NCBI GenBank assembly: GCA_950097015.1
Contig: CATNEN010000001.1
Location: forward strand, 25,491,001-25,555,000
Reading direction: 5' to 3'
Origin: Macrostomum hystrix
Lineage: Eukaryota > Platyhelminthes > Macrostomidae
DNA: 64,000 bases
Part shown: positions 21,414-32,478 of the stretch, piece after piece
Layout: every line of letters begins with the position of its first letter
Numbering within the stretch: the stretch's first letter is position 1
Translations under genes and position numbers: made by a program
The notes under the pieces: generated by a model
The model's database searches: none
Seen by the model: the letters and a program-made list of their open reading frames with translations, nothing else
What the model was told of the DNA's origin: nothing

Positions 21414-24400
21414 ATGGCTGCTGGTGGCCCAAGCGATGACCAGGTGAGGGACTCAGAGAGCCAATCACAGTGCTCTTTCTATTGCTCAAATATTGACTGA
21501 ACTTGCCCACTGACTGTTGCATTGCCGACTCTCAGCTGCAGAGACTCGCCCAGCTGACCATCCAGGGCGACTATGGCCAGGTGCGCCAACTGGCGACGCG
21601 ACAGCGGGTAGCAAGCACAGATGGCAGCGGATGGACCATCTTGATGCTGGTGGCCGACGCTCCATATACTCCCGTGGAGGCTGAGAAGTGCGTATTGTAC
21701 TTATTTGAGTTGGACGCGGATCCGGCAGCGCGTGACGGGGCCGGCGACACGGCTGCGCACGTGGCAATCAGACGAAACCACCTGCGGCTGCTGGCGCTGC
21801 TGCCGTTCGATGCGAAGTGGCTGCAGAACGAGCGAGGCGCGACACCGCTGATGGAGGCAGCTCGGGCCGGCAGCTGGCGAACCGCGAAACACCTGCTGCA
21901 TCTGCTGAGGCAGAGGAGGTATAATGAGTATAAGAAGAGAGGCAACTCGAAGAGGGATCAGCTGCTCGGCCTGCAGGACAGCGAAGGTCGAACCGCGCTC
22001 GACCTGGCGAGGCAGGGCGGCCAGAGGCAGCTAGCCAGCTACATTGAGCGGTGAGTGATCAGTTCGCTGCTGTGCCCGATTCGCAGCATTGCAGCTGGGG
22101 TGGCCTGAGCATTGGTCGCAGCCCAGCCAATCAGAGCCAGTCAGCTGAAGCCGCTGTTGTTTGCATGGCCCAATGGGATTTCATTTCGGTGCAGTCGCTT
22201 TTGCATTTCTAGTTTAGCAACTCGAGCTAACTAATAAATCGATTGGAGGTCACTCAAATGGGAACTTGTCAATCTGGGAAAGCACTAGAGATGCAGGGGA
22301 ATTTTCTGCATGCAACTGAATTCCCCATGTGTTTGTGTCTCCCACGGCCAGTTTCCCTTCCCCAATACTTTGATTGGCTGGGATTTCACTTCCCTTAACT
22401 TGGAGATTCGCAAATAGGCAATCAGCAAATCTCCAATGGCCAGTGCCCAGATTTGTGTGCCACATTGGCAGCACTGAGAACTGGCATTTCTCATGCCGCA
22501 GTGCTTTCTCGACCCCAACACTTTGCTGATGCAGCGAATTTGAGGCTGAGTAAAAATGAGCTTGTCTGAAACTGCTGCCTGTTTGTGTGCGATGAGAATT
22601 TCGCATTTGATTTCTTCTGCTTTGCAGGGAGATGCGGCTGCGAGTGGATGAATTTGGCAGGATCTCCGGCCTGACAGCCTCGGTGAGTGGCATCTGGGGT
22701 GCCGATGTGGGTGCAGATGAGCAGCTGTGCTCAAATTCTCCACTCGCCTTTGCAGGAGGAGGCAGAGCGAGAGGAACTGGAGCGGCTGGCCGAGTCGGGC
22801 GACTCAGCGGGGCTGCGGCGAGCGGCGACCCGCGGCAACTGCGACCTGCCGGACAGGGTGGGTCAGACAGCGTTAATGCGGGCAGTTGAGAACATCCAGT
22901 GCTCTGACGGGGCTCTGTGGCAGCATCTGCTGCAGCTCGGGGACCCCACCTGTGCTGATGTGGGTGCTCGCAGTTGCCAGCACTGGGCAGCCGGGGCTGG
23001 CAATTCTGCCGCAGTCTCCCAGCTGCTCCATGCCGGAGCCTCCGCCAACACCAGGGGTTGGAGGGAATTCACGCCCCTCATGTGGGCAGCCGAGGCGCGC
23101 CCCGCCACCGCCGCCGCAGTCGGTCGGGCTCTGCTGGCCGCAGGGTCGGACTGGAGCCTGAAGGACGAAGATGGCAAGACTGCGCTGGATTTGGCCACAG
23201 AGGAGGGAAATAGCGAACTGGCCGAGCTGCTGCGTGGGTGAGTTGCCATGGCGACTGAGAATGTCTCTCATCTTGCATTATCGCACTGAGTGGGTGCAGG
23301 TCGCAGTGTTTCACTGATCGGAGTCAAAGTTGGTTGCAATTTTTAGCCAAAATATTTTCTGTCCAATCAGAGTTTTGCCCGCCTCTGCCACTCAAGCAGT
23401 TTTGCAGTGCCGTAAATAATAGCATTAATATTATCAGTGGGAATAAGGCTTTCCATTTGCTGCTTTTTATAGGTGAAAATGCGCACTGCGTACCGTGCGG
23501 GCCGCTCTGACAAAGCCCAATTTTCAGTGCGCAATTCAGAGTTTGTGCAGTCCGAAGCAACTTCTGCTTTCGACGCTGTGGAAATTGGGGCTTGTGAAAC
23601 GGCTGAGCATCGCTTCTGGAGGGGTGGGCGTGCGGGCGCTCTCCCATTGGCTGGCGGACTCCCCGCCACGTCTCTCCCATTGGCTGGGGGCCTCCGCCAG
23701 TCAGTTTTAGCGCTTCTGCGCCATTTCAGCCTAGCTGTTGCGCTGCTATTGCTGGAAAACTGACACAGCTGAGCTAAAATGCACAGTTTAGTCACAGTTT
23801 GCTGCTACTTGAACTGTTAATTGGCATTGGCATTAATTACTGCAGTGCCTTCAGCAAACACAAGCAAAGGACAGGACACACTCAGGACAAACACAAGTCA
23901 GCAATCAGACGCAGACTAAAGTGCATTGAATGAAAAACAGTCTGGCTGACTGTGGCTCACTTGGCGCAAGTGACGGCCTACAGGGTGGCTGTTAAGAAGA
24001 GGCCACCCACAGAGTGGGGGTCGAGGGCCGCACAGGCAAATGAAAATGTGCGGAGAGGCCCCCAGCGAAGGCAGGGACTGTGGAGTGGGGTGGGTGCCCC
24101 GCCTCTCTGCTCCCTCGTCACCTCTCTGCCCCCTCGGCACCTCGTCACCTCGCAGCCAGCGAGAGGCAATTCTGCCCATTTCGCTGACTCCTGAGCCAGA
24201 GACTTTTAGAAATAACAACTGGACCCGCAAGGCTTTCTTCTCCCCTGCAAGTTGAGGCCGGTTTTCGGCCAATCCTGTGAGCCAAAAAAGGACACAGGAT
24301 TTTCAGAATTTTGCTATTATTCCAAGTGGAAGCCTATTATCTTCGAATTTTCTTACTTTGAATTGACAAATTTTCGTAAACAAATTATTTGCATTTTTCT

Positions 24401-27400
24401 GGATCGCGAGATTTATTTTATTTTTTTTTATTAATGATACTTCTAATAGTGATTGATTAAATGAAAATAATACACCTAAATTAAGTTCTGCGCTTCAATT
24501 TACAATTACTTTACATTTAGAAATTGGGCATTGCAATACAAAGTAGCATTAAAATTGTCAAGCCGTGCTCAGGAGTATAAGGCAAGACTGCCCGTAGGCT
24601 TGGTTTGGGTTAGTAGCGAATTTAGTTTATTAGTCACGATGTATCACGATACACTTGCATATATATATAAGTAGACGAGTCAACAAGGCTTAAAAGTCAA
24701 CAGGTGTTGAGTACATCAATAATCAATATTCAGGCTGCGTACATTGGGTCAGAGTGCGGTTGGCGCGCAGGCCTGCAGATCTACCACAGTTCACTTGCTT
24801 AACACAGTTCACGGTTCATTCACGGCTCAAACCCCGGCACGTCATCTCCCCCCTTCGAACCGCTCGGGCGGCACGCCCCGATTCGCACGGAGGTTGTAGC
24901 TCGGTCTCTGGGGAGTCGCGGCCGGTGACGGCACTCTGCCACTGGCCGCTGGCGGCGGATCTGCGGTCTCCCCTGGCGCGCTTGCCTGGGTCAAGGACGC
25001 AGGCATGTTTTCATGTCGCGCTTCAGGCAAGTCAGCGGGTCTCGGAGCAACTTCGTGGCTGACTGCGGCTGTCGCAACGTCTCCATTGCCGCCGGCTTCG
25101 TGCCGACGCAGTTGGTCTAGGTAGGCGAGCGTGACCCGGTCACCCTGTCGCATGATCAGCGCCGTGTTGGACCCTTTCTGCGCCAGGAACTCCGCCTTCT
25201 CCGGTGTGGCACTCGGCGTTGGAGCGTACCAGACCTCAGAGCGGATCGCTGTCTTCATGGTGATGGGGTTTCGCAGCTGCCTTCCCATTAGTTGCGCCGG
25301 GCTGAACTCCCTTCCGGCGTGCGGTACACATCGGTAGTTCAGTAGGATCCGTGCGAGGAACGCGTCGTACGGCTCCTGCTGATCCCAGCCCGCCGAGGCC
25401 ACCTTGATTGTCTGCACCATTCGCTCGGCCAGGCCGTTGGACTGGGGATGATATGGTGGGGTTTTCACAGCGCGGCAGCCGATTTTGTGCAGCCAGCTCA
25501 CCAACCCCTCATCATGGAACTCTGCAGCATTGTCACTCACCAGGGTTCTCGGCACTCCGTTGCGGGCGAAGACCTCCTGGAGGACCCGCCTGACGGTGGC
25601 GGCGCTCTTGTCGGGCACTCGGATAGCCTCCGGCCAGGCAGACATGGCGTCGACCAGGATCAGCAGGAGCCCGACCTTCGGAACGTGAGCGTGGTCCATG
25701 TGCACGCGCCCCCAAGGCTCAGACTCGGCGGGCCATTGGTGGACACTGCTGTGACTACTTTGACGTTGCTTGGCGCAGGTGTGGCAGGCACGGACGAATC
25801 CTTCGACGTCACCGCAGTAGCCTGGCCACCAGACGGAGTTGCGGACCAGCGCTCGAGTGCTCGTGGCGCCCGGATGCGCCCCGCTGTGCACCAATTCCAG
25901 GACGCGACTGCGTAGTGAAGCAGGAATGACCGGGCGATCGCCGTAGCACACCACCGAGCCGTCTAGAGTGAGCGCATGTCGAATTGCTTTGAATTGCCGT
26001 TCCGCAGGCGAGCAACCCGACCAACGGTTTCCAGCTATCCTTCGAGTGATGTCCGCTAGCAGTCTATCGTGCTTTGTCTCCTCTGCCAGCTCAGTCCAGC
26101 CGATGACGCTTTCACCGGCCCAATGCACCAGGTGTTGTTGGGGTGCCGCCTCATATGGATCGTCCGGGACGTCAGCGAAGTCAAGACGAGACAACGCATC
26201 GGCGTGCGGGATGTCGACTCCGCGGGCGTACTCAATAGCGAAGTCAAATCCCATGAGGCGGATCGCCCAGCGCAGGATGCGGGCATTGGCGACTTTAGGG
26301 AGCTGCTGCCGTGCCCCGAACAGAAACTCGAGAGGGCGGTGGTCGGTTCGCAGAGTGAAGCGCTTGCCCAGTAGGAACTGACGGGACCTCTCCATTGACC
26401 ACACAATCGCCAGCGCCTCCCGTTCGATGTTGGAGTAGCGTGTCTCTGCCTCCGTCAATCGCCTGCTGAAGTAGATGACGGGATGACCTTCTTGCGTGAG
26501 CACGGTGGCCACCGCCTTCTCACTGGCGTCGGTCGTGAGCGTTGTTTCCTTTGTCCGGTCGTATGGCTGGATGATCGGGCTGGAGCTCAGGAGCTTCTTT
26601 AGCTGGTGGAAGGCCGCCTCCTGTGCAGTTGTCCAAGTGAACTCCACTCCCTTCTTGCGCAGCTGGTTCAGGGGCTCGACGATGTGCGCATAATTGTTGA
26701 CGAACCTTCCGAAGAAATTGCAGAGGCCGAGGAAGGACTCCAACTGGCGACGGTCGCGTGGTGCAGAGATTTCTTTGATCTTGCTGACCAGTCCAGGGTC
26801 CGGAGAGATTCCTTCTGCACCGATTCTGTAGCCGAGGAACTTGACGCTCTTGGCACCCAAGTTGGACTTGGCGAGATTTATGTTCATTCCGGCTGCCTGG
26901 AGGATCTTAATTACTTCATCGACTTTGGCTTTGAGATCTTCGCTGGAGCGACCTCCGAGCAGAATATCGTCTTGATAGATGACCTTGCCGTTCACCTCCT
27001 CAAGGGTAGTCTCCATGGCCTTTTGAAAGATGGCGGATGCTGACTTGAGGCCCGGCACGAGTCGGGTGTAGCGAAACAGACCGAGTGGGGTCGCAATCGT
27101 AGTGACTTCCCTGCTCTTCTCCTCGAGTTCAATCTGTAGATACGCGTCAGATAGGTCGAGGGTCGCGAAGTCAGTCATTCCGGCGACATCCGAGAAGATG
27201 GTCTCGACGGTTGGCATTGGATAGGTGTCTCCGCACACTTGATGATTGACCCCCGCCTTGTAATCGGCACAAATTCTGATGTTGCCGTTGGGTTTGAGGA
27301 CGCAGACGATTGGTGACGCCCACTCGCTACCGCCTTCGGTCACTGGTTCAATTATTCCTTCAGCCTGGAGGCGCTTCAGCTCTTGGTTGACGCGGTCGCG

Positions 27401-30400
27401 CAGGTGCAGCGGCACCGCTCTGGCTGCGCAGTAGAATGGCTTGGCACCTTCGATCAGCTTGATTCTGGCTTGGAAACCCTTCAGGCAATTGAGGTGCTGT
27501 ACTGCAGTGCCTTGGCCACCGACTGTCTGCCTCTCAGAGTTCCAATCCAGGTTGTCGAGGCCCAACAGCCCGTGTGACTTGTGTGCTGCAGTGACAACCA
27601 AGTCGACAGTGCGGAACTTGTCTTTATCATTCCACGTTGCTGTGAACTCGCCCAGGGTCTTGATTATGGATCCATCAAATTGCCTCAGGATTCGCTTGGA
27701 CTTCCTCAGCGCTGGACGCCCGAGCATCTCCCAGTGGCCCCTGGGAATGAGGCTTACGTCGGCGCCTGTATCCACTTGCATCTGCAGCTCTTTGCCGTTG
27801 ATCTTGACGCGCCGGAAGATGCCTTTTCGCTCCTTGTTCTCCGGTCTGATGACGAAGACGTTGGCGACATCTGGCTTCGGGGCGGCATCATCGTCCTCCT
27901 CCCAGGTCTCCAAGTGCACAGTGCGGGACCTGCAAACGGCTGCGTAGTGGTTTTTCTTGTTGCAGGTGGTGCACCTTTTGCCGAAGGCGGGGCATGAGCC
28001 CTGCTGGTGCGAACCGCCACAGTATTGGCACTTCGTCCTGGTTGTGTGCCTCGGCGATCTGGTGTCCGGAGGAAGCTGTGGAGGTGCGGCGCGCCGACCT
28101 GCATAGGCGATGCTTGACTCGGTGGTGACGGTGGGCCCGGTGCCGGCGTTGTAGTAGCGAATCTGCTCCAACTGCTCAAGCTCTTGCAGCACATCGGTCA
28201 GCAGCATGTCGATGCCCTGCATCCTCTCCAGCAGTCTGCGCTTGTGGTCCACGGAGGCAAGACCGTCCACGAGCCTCATGGTGATGAGTTCGTCCTCACA
28301 GGTCTGTTTCGAGCCTAGCTTCTCAAAACTGCACGAGGCAGCAGCTGCTCGGAGCCGGCGGTAGTACGATGCGACGCCTTCGCTCGGATCCTGCCTGAGG
28401 GAGAGGAATTTCACCCTCTCGGCAATGGTGAGGCGCCGCTTGGGCCGAATGGTTGCATCGATGATGTCGCGGATCTGTGCGAATGTTTTGGTCTCCAGGC
28501 TGTCTGGGGCAGCCATGAGGGTCAGGGTTCTCAGTGCCTTGAGGCCTGCCCTCGAGAGGAATAGATCAGTGATCTGGTGTTCCTCTTCCGAATCCTTCAG
28601 TTTCTTGGTCCGTGCAGCGGCCGCGAAACTGAGCAGCCAGGCTTCGGCTGTGTCTGGATCTTCCAGGTTTAGTTCAGATGCTTGCGATGCCATTGTCAAG
28701 CCGTGCTCAGGAGTATAAGGCAAGACTGCCCGTAGGCTTGGTTTGGGTTAGTAGCGAATTTAGTTTATTAGTCACGATGTATCACGATACACTTGCATAT
28801 ATATATAAGTAGACGAGTCAACAAGGCTTAAAAGTCAACAGGTGTTGAGTACATCAATAATCAATATTCAGGCTGCGTACATTGGGTCAGAGTGCGGTTG
28901 GCGCGCAGGCCTGCAGATCTACCACAGTTCACTTGCTTAACACAGTTCACGGTTCATTCACGGCTCAAACCCCGGCACGTCAAAAATATCAGTATTTAAC
29001 ACAAGTGTTGCTTATTTTCACTGTGAAACCTGTACAAGAAACCATCGCATCATAAGACATACAGAAAAAGTGAGTGGAAATGGAAAAACGACTATATTGT
29101 AGATTGAAGTAGCATAGAATAAAGAGCAATACAATGCACAAATGCGATTAACAATTATCAGCGCGCACCTTCACTTGTCAGTGCAGAGACCAGAAAGCTT
29201 GGCTACTTTTCTGCTTCTTGCAGCGCAACTCGCTGTTGACAAGTCCTTCGACAGGTTTTTCATCATGCAGTTAAAGAAGAACTTGACAACGCCGCCTTGA
29301 ATACAGTGGCCCTCTATGAAGATGTCGTCCTCCATAAGCTCGTCCACGAGATTGGTGAACAAGACCATCTGGTTGGAGGCGCTGAGCAGCTGGCCTCGCA
29401 GTCTTTCGCTCCTTCGAATCGCCTCAAAAACCTTCCAGCTGTGGCTCGCCAGGTTGAACACTACGTCAGTCGGCTTGGACAACCCGCCGCGGTTAATCTC
29501 GTCAATAAAGGCAGAGGCTGGATTGGAGCGTCTACTTCTAGCGGGGTCAGAACATCCGACTCGAGAAGAAGCTCCCGGCAGGACTCGCAGCCACGTCTGC
29601 TCTGCACCAGTTTCTTCGCAATGCAACCGCTCATGTAGTAGATGACGGTGTAGTCGGAGCCTTCGGGCTGAACAGTCAACTCCATCGTTGCCGCCATCTC
29701 CTGAGCCAGTCTCTTAATTCCAGAATCATGCTCGGGAGTCGACTCCGCGATCGCACGATCGATATCGCGGAGCGAAAACTGAGAAAATTTGAGCAAGCTA
29801 ATAGCTGTGATCTTTCGATTGTTCTCGGACAGCTGCCTGGCAGAAATGAAGTAGTTAGCTCCGGACATCTGGCGAAGCCACCCAAATCTGCGCTCGATGC
29901 TGTCAGACTGGAGGGCACCGAGCAGGATGTAGGAAAAGCCTTCGTGATCGAGCAGGTGTCTCGCGCAGGCAGCGATGGCTCGGCAGGTATTGCGACAGGC
30001 AAGGAAGGTCTCCTTGGACAAGCCGCGGTGGCCGGAGCTTTCCCAAGCCTGAATTTTTTTGAATTTTTTTAGACAATTTGCAGTGCAGTGAGCATATTCG
30101 CATATATTTCGTAGGCTGCAGGTCTTGATTGGGAATAGCTCTTTTTCCACTTTTCCAATAGGATTGGGTTCTTTAGTGGGAAAGAATGGAAAGTCACAAC
30201 TGCCGTTGCAGAGCATGCGTATCCACTTTTGCAGCCGACTGCAGAGCACTTGTTGACCATATTATTTGTATTTTAATGCAATTTATACTGAAATGATTGG
30301 GATAAAACAGGAACAGATATTGGGGATAAAAAGGCATTGGCAGATCCAGGAAAAGCTCACGCTTTTGTAGGCTGCAGTCAGAGACTTCTATAGATAACAA

Positions 30401-32160
30401 AGCTGTTACTTCTAGAAGTCTCTGTCTGCATTAAACAAGTTTGTGCATTCCGCTCTGCCCCTAAAAATGCCGGCCTCAACTTGCAGGGAAAACATTAGTC
30501 ATCGCTGTGCCTTGCGGATCCAGTTGTTATTTCTAGAAGTCTCTGCCTGAGCACACACGCACACAGATGCCTTCAATAAAGTTGACAGCTATCCAAATAA
30601 TTTTGCGGAGTCTGTCTCGGTTTCCTCACCTTCTTCAGTGATTTGCCACTGGCCAAGTGAGCCTCACTGACCGAAAACTGTCAGTTGAAGAGCGGTAGAA
30701 GGGAATTTTTGAGACAGGGGAGATGAGACAGGGGAGATGAAACAGGGAGATGAGACAGGGGAGATGAGACAGGGGAGATGAGACAGGGAGATGAGACTGG
30801 GGAGATGAGACAGGGGAGATGAGACACGGATATGAGACAGGGGAGAGATGAGCCACGGAAGAGGTGAGACACAGGGATACAACTCATGTCGCTTATTCAG
30901 CGGCAAGGCTGGTAGGAGCCGGAAGTGTCAAGTCAGTGTTGATATATATTAATGTATATTATTTTATGATTGAGTTTTTGAGTGCTATTATATAAATTAC
31001 TCGTTGACAATCTCCATTTCCACCAACCAATGCCCATGCAGGTACGAAGGCAAGGAGTACTTTGAAATACCACCGTGAGTACATACATTGCTGCTGCTTT
31101 TGTTGCATTTCTGCTCTCTGCAATCTGCAGCTCTTCTGCCCACCTGCCGTTTGCTTTCATCAGCCACTAAAAATTCCTCAGGTTTCTCATTGAGCGCTGG
31201 GATTCCGTCAAGCTCATCGGCAGGGGAGGCTTCGGCGATGTCCACGAAGTGCTCACGGACGAGGGCATCAGGTGCGCTGCGAAGACTCTCAGACTGCCAG
31301 TGCAGCTCGGTGATCAGCTGGACCCTTCAAAGAGAAAGGAGATCGACAAGTTTATTGAGGGCGAGAAGAACCTGTGCCAGCTGCGGCACCCCAACATCGT
31401 CAGCTTCTTGCACATCGCTCAGCCTGAGTATGCGACAGTTGTTGTGTTCATGGAGCTGCTGGATGGCTGCAGCCTGGAGAGATTTCTCGACTCCAAGCCG
31501 CTGGGCGAAGAAGCCATTCGACAGTTCAGCGAGCAGGTGAGATTTGAGCAGCCTGCTCATGAGTGATGCAGTGAGTTGACTTTTTAGCGTCAGCCGACAC
31601 CAGTTCCTCAACCCACCCACCTGCAGATCTGCAGCGCGCTGCACTACCTGCACAGCCGACAGCCGCCCGTGATCCACAGAGACATCAACTGCAGCAACAT
31701 CATTGTGCTCGGTGACAACAGGCGAGTCAAGCTGATCGACTTCGGCCTGTCAATCAAGCTGGAGCAGTCTGTCAGTCACATCACAGCCTCCACTGCCACA
31801 CCAAAGGGCACTCTGAACTTCATGGCGCCAGAGCTGCTGGCACCAGACGATGAAGGCAACCCGCGGTACAGCAGAGAGTCGGACATCTGGGCGTTCGGCT
31901 GCTCAGTCTTCCAGATGGCCACGGGAGGCAGGCCCTACTCAAACGCCAGACACTTTGTCCACGTGGCTCAGAAGCTGGAGAAGGACGGAGCCCCCGCCCT
32001 GCCCGGCAGCTGCTCGGCGGAGCTGCGGGACTTCTACAGCCGCTGCACCGCCCGAGACCGCAGGAGGCGAAAGTCCACGCTGGAGCTGCTGAGCCACGAG
32101 TTCCTGACGGGCGGGAAGCTCAAGCCGGGCTTCTTCAGCGCTCTCTTCGGCAGGCCGTGA
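21414..32160 (+). CDS. Ankyrin-repeat protein kinase gene, unit 1 copy (7 exons, 667 aa)
   Basis: Exons 21414-21443, 21536-22050, 22628-22682, 22756-23237, 31042-31074, 31182-31536 and 31627-32160 join in phase (2004 nt) with GT-AG borders throughout. Residues about 11-360 are ankyrin repeats (GDTAAHVAIRRNHLRLLALL, GATPLMEAAR, GRTALDLARQ, FTPLMWAAE, GKTALDLATEEGN). Residues about 375-650 are a protein kinase: G-loop GRGGFGDV 385-392, AAK with K406, HRD 507-509, DFG from D528, GTLNFMAPE, and SDIWAFGC. The lysine normally two residues after the HRD aspartate is asparagine (HRDIN), while the metal-binding N514 is kept. The kinase resembles MAP3K/TKL enzymes. The ankyrin part would bind a partner. 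Intron 4 (7.8 kb) hosts a gypsy element and a P-element fossil. The tail ends GFFSALFGRP, unlike unit 2. Confidence 0.85.
23238..24090 (+). other. Start of intron 4, near-identical to unit 2
   Basis: Only about four differences from 50900-51750 were seen over about 830 bp. Short open frames (for example 23473-23763) are shared but lack conserved domain content and are probably non-coding. Confidence 0.6.
24091..24550. other. Intron sequence specific to unit 1
   Basis: About 24165-24200 (CAATTCTGCCCATTTCGCTG) matches the body of the SINE at 54425-54787, so a SINE fragment is present. The remainder is AT-rich without supported features. Confidence 0.5.
24556..24844 (-). repeat. 3' LTR of the minus-strand gypsy element
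   Basis: It is 289 bp and begins (element strand) TGACGTGCCGGGG. It supplies the gag-pol stop codon. Confidence 0.95.
24842..28693 (-). CDS. Gag-Pol polyprotein of the minus-strand gypsy element
   Basis: The frame runs for 1283 codons from the ATG at 28693, one base after the 5' LTR, to a TGA (24844-24842) formed by the first three bases of the 3' LTR. The order is: Gag; a CCHC-type zinc knuckle (CQYCGGSHQQGSC, then CTTCNKKNHYAAVC); protease with DTGADVSLIP; reverse transcriptase with YQDD; RNase H with TTDAS; and integrase with an H-H-C-C zinc finger and D, D, E residues (MDHAHV, SDNAAEF, then E in PQSNGLAERM). The order RT-RNaseH-IN is that of Ty3/gypsy (Metaviridae). No env or chromodomain was seen. 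The ATG at 28723 lies in the LTR and is unlikely to be used in genomic RNA. Confidence 0.95.
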   Translation of the reverse strand: MASQASELNLEDPDTAEAWLLSFAAAARTKKLKDSEEEHQITDLFLSRAGLKALRTLTLMAAPDSLETKTFAQIRDIIDATIRPKRRLTIAERVKFLSLRQDPSEGVASYYRRLRAAAASCSFEKLGSKQTCEDELITMRLVDGLASVDHKRRLLERMQGIDMLLTDVLQELEQLEQIRYYNAGTGPTVTTESSIAYAGRRAAPPQLPPDTRSPRHTTRTKCQYCGGSHQQGSCPAFGKRCTTCNKKNHYAAVCRSRTVHLETWEEDDDAAPKPDVANVFVIRPENKERKGIFRRVKINGKELQMQVDTGADVSLIPRGHWEMLGRPALRKSKRILRQFDGSIIKTLGEFTATWNDKDKFRTVDLVVTAAHKSHGLLGLDNLDWNSERQTVGGQGTAVQHLNCLKGFQARIKLIEGAKPFYCAARAVPLHLRDRVNQELKRLQAEGIIEPVTEGGSEWASPIVCVLKPNGNIRICADYKAGVNHQVCGDTYPMPTVETIFSDVAGMTDFATLDLSDAYLQIELEEKSREVTTIATPLGLFRYTRLVPGLKSASAIFQKAMETTLEEVNGKVIYQDDILLGGRSSEDLKAKVDEVIKILQAAGMNINLAKSNLGAKSVKFLGYRIGAEGISPDPGLVSKIKEISAPRDRRQLESFLGLCNFFGRFVNNYAHIVEPLNQLRKKGVEFTWTTAQEAAFHQLKKLLSSSPIIQPYDRTKETTLTTDASEKAVATVLTQEGHPVIYFSRRLTEAETRYSNIEREALAIVWSMERSRQFLLGKRFTLRTDHRPLEFLFGARQQLPKVANARILRWAIRLMGFDFAIEYARGVDIPHADALSRLDFADVPDDPYEAAPQQHLVHWAGESVIGWTELAEETKHDRLLADITRRIAGNRWSGCSPAERQFKAIRHALTLDGSVVCYGDRPVIPASLRSRVLELVHSGAHPGATSTRALVRNSVWWPGYCGDVEGFVRACHTCAKQRQSSHSSVHQWPAESEPWGRVHMDHAHVPKVGLLLILVDAMSAWPEAIRVPDKSAATVRRVLQEVFARNGVPRTLVSDNAAEFHDEGLVSWLHKIGCRAVKTPPYHPQSNGLAERMVQTIKVASAGWDQQEPYDAFLARILLNYRCVPHAGREFSPAQLMGRQLRNPITMKTAIRSEVWYAPTPSATPEKAEFLAQKGSNTALIMRQGDRVTLAYLDQLRRHEAGGNGDVATAAVSHEVAPRPADLPEARHENMPASLTQASAPGETADPPPAASGRVPSPAATPQRPSYNLRANRGVPPERFEGGR
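28694..28982 (-). repeat. 5' LTR of the minus-strand gypsy element
   Basis: It is 289 bp and matches the 3' LTR base for base as far as I can read. A TATATATATA stretch inside could serve as the promoter. Confidence 0.95.
29171..30260 (-). pseudogene. P-element/THAP-type transposase fossil
   Basis: Three minus-strand frames give pieces of one P-superfamily transposase. The N-terminus is at 30260-30069 (start of a THAP domain: CSAVGCKSGY, FHSFPLKNP, EKWKKSYS). A later part lies at about 30060-29461 (DSIERRFGWLRQMSGANYF, typical of the region after the catalytic domain). The C-terminus is at about 29560-29171 (FIDEINRGGLSKPTDVV). The THAP domain is cut before its second metal-ligand pair, the whole RNase-H-like catalytic core is missing, and at least two frameshifts occur. 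The element ends are not resolved. It lies in intron 4 next to the gypsy element. Confidence 0.82.
30375..30560. repeat. Inverted and direct repeats of a CTTCTAGAAGTCTCTG motif
   Basis: CAGAGACTTCTATAGATAAC (from about 30381) and GTTACTTCTAGAAGTCTCTG (to about 30424) form a hairpin of about 20 bp with a short loop. A third copy (GTTATTTCTAGAAGTCTCTG) follows near 30525. It may mark an end of the P-type element or a separate small element. Confidence 0.45.
30710..30860 (+). repeat. 14-bp minisatellite (GATGAGACAGGGGA)
   Basis: About ten variable copies within intron 4 of the ankyrin-kinase gene. It is not seen in unit 2. Confidence 0.85.
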
Positions 32161-32478
32161 AGCAAAGCAGGCAGAGTGGCTGGCGTGAGCAGATCATGAG
32201 AGTCCAATTTGTACATAGCGCTGTGGGATCAGCGGTTTCCCCCAGTGACCCAGACTCTGTTCTGCATCTGCTCATTTCTCATGCTTGCAGCTTTGTTCAA
32301 TGCTTGCCTCAATAGCTTTTTGTCACTTCATTTAATCGCATGAATTGCTCTATGGATTGTGACCTCACTTTGAAGTACGAGAAGAATAATGTGAAGAATA
32401 TTTTAAGTCTATTGTGAAGAAGTATACATTTTTAATTAACATTTTCATTCTCACATAAACATCTACAGTATTCTTATA

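Larger units (their letters stand above)
24556..28982 (-). mobile_element. Complete Ty3/gypsy LTR retrotransposon with identical LTRs
   Basis: LTRs of 289 bp (24556-24844 and 28694-28982) appear identical, begin TGACGTG and end CTTGACA on the element strand, and are flanked by the 5-bp duplication AAAAT (24551-24555 and 28983-28987). A primer-binding site TGGCATCGCAAGCA lies at 28692-28679 and a polypurine tract AAGGGGGGAGA at 24855-24845. The gag-pol frame is intact. It lies antisense inside intron 4 of ankyrin-kinase gene 1. Identical LTRs and an intact frame mean a very recent insertion. Confidence 0.96.

Noticed and set aside
23473-23763. 96-codon frame shared by units 1 and 2 (also 51134-51424)
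   Set aside because: Identity reflects the recent duplication of an intron. The opposite strand is equally open and no domain is recognisable.
28694-28723. Start of gag-pol at the ATG at 28723
   Set aside because: That ATG lies inside the 5' LTR. The ATG at 28693 directly follows the LTR and gives an internal region of exactly 1283 codons.
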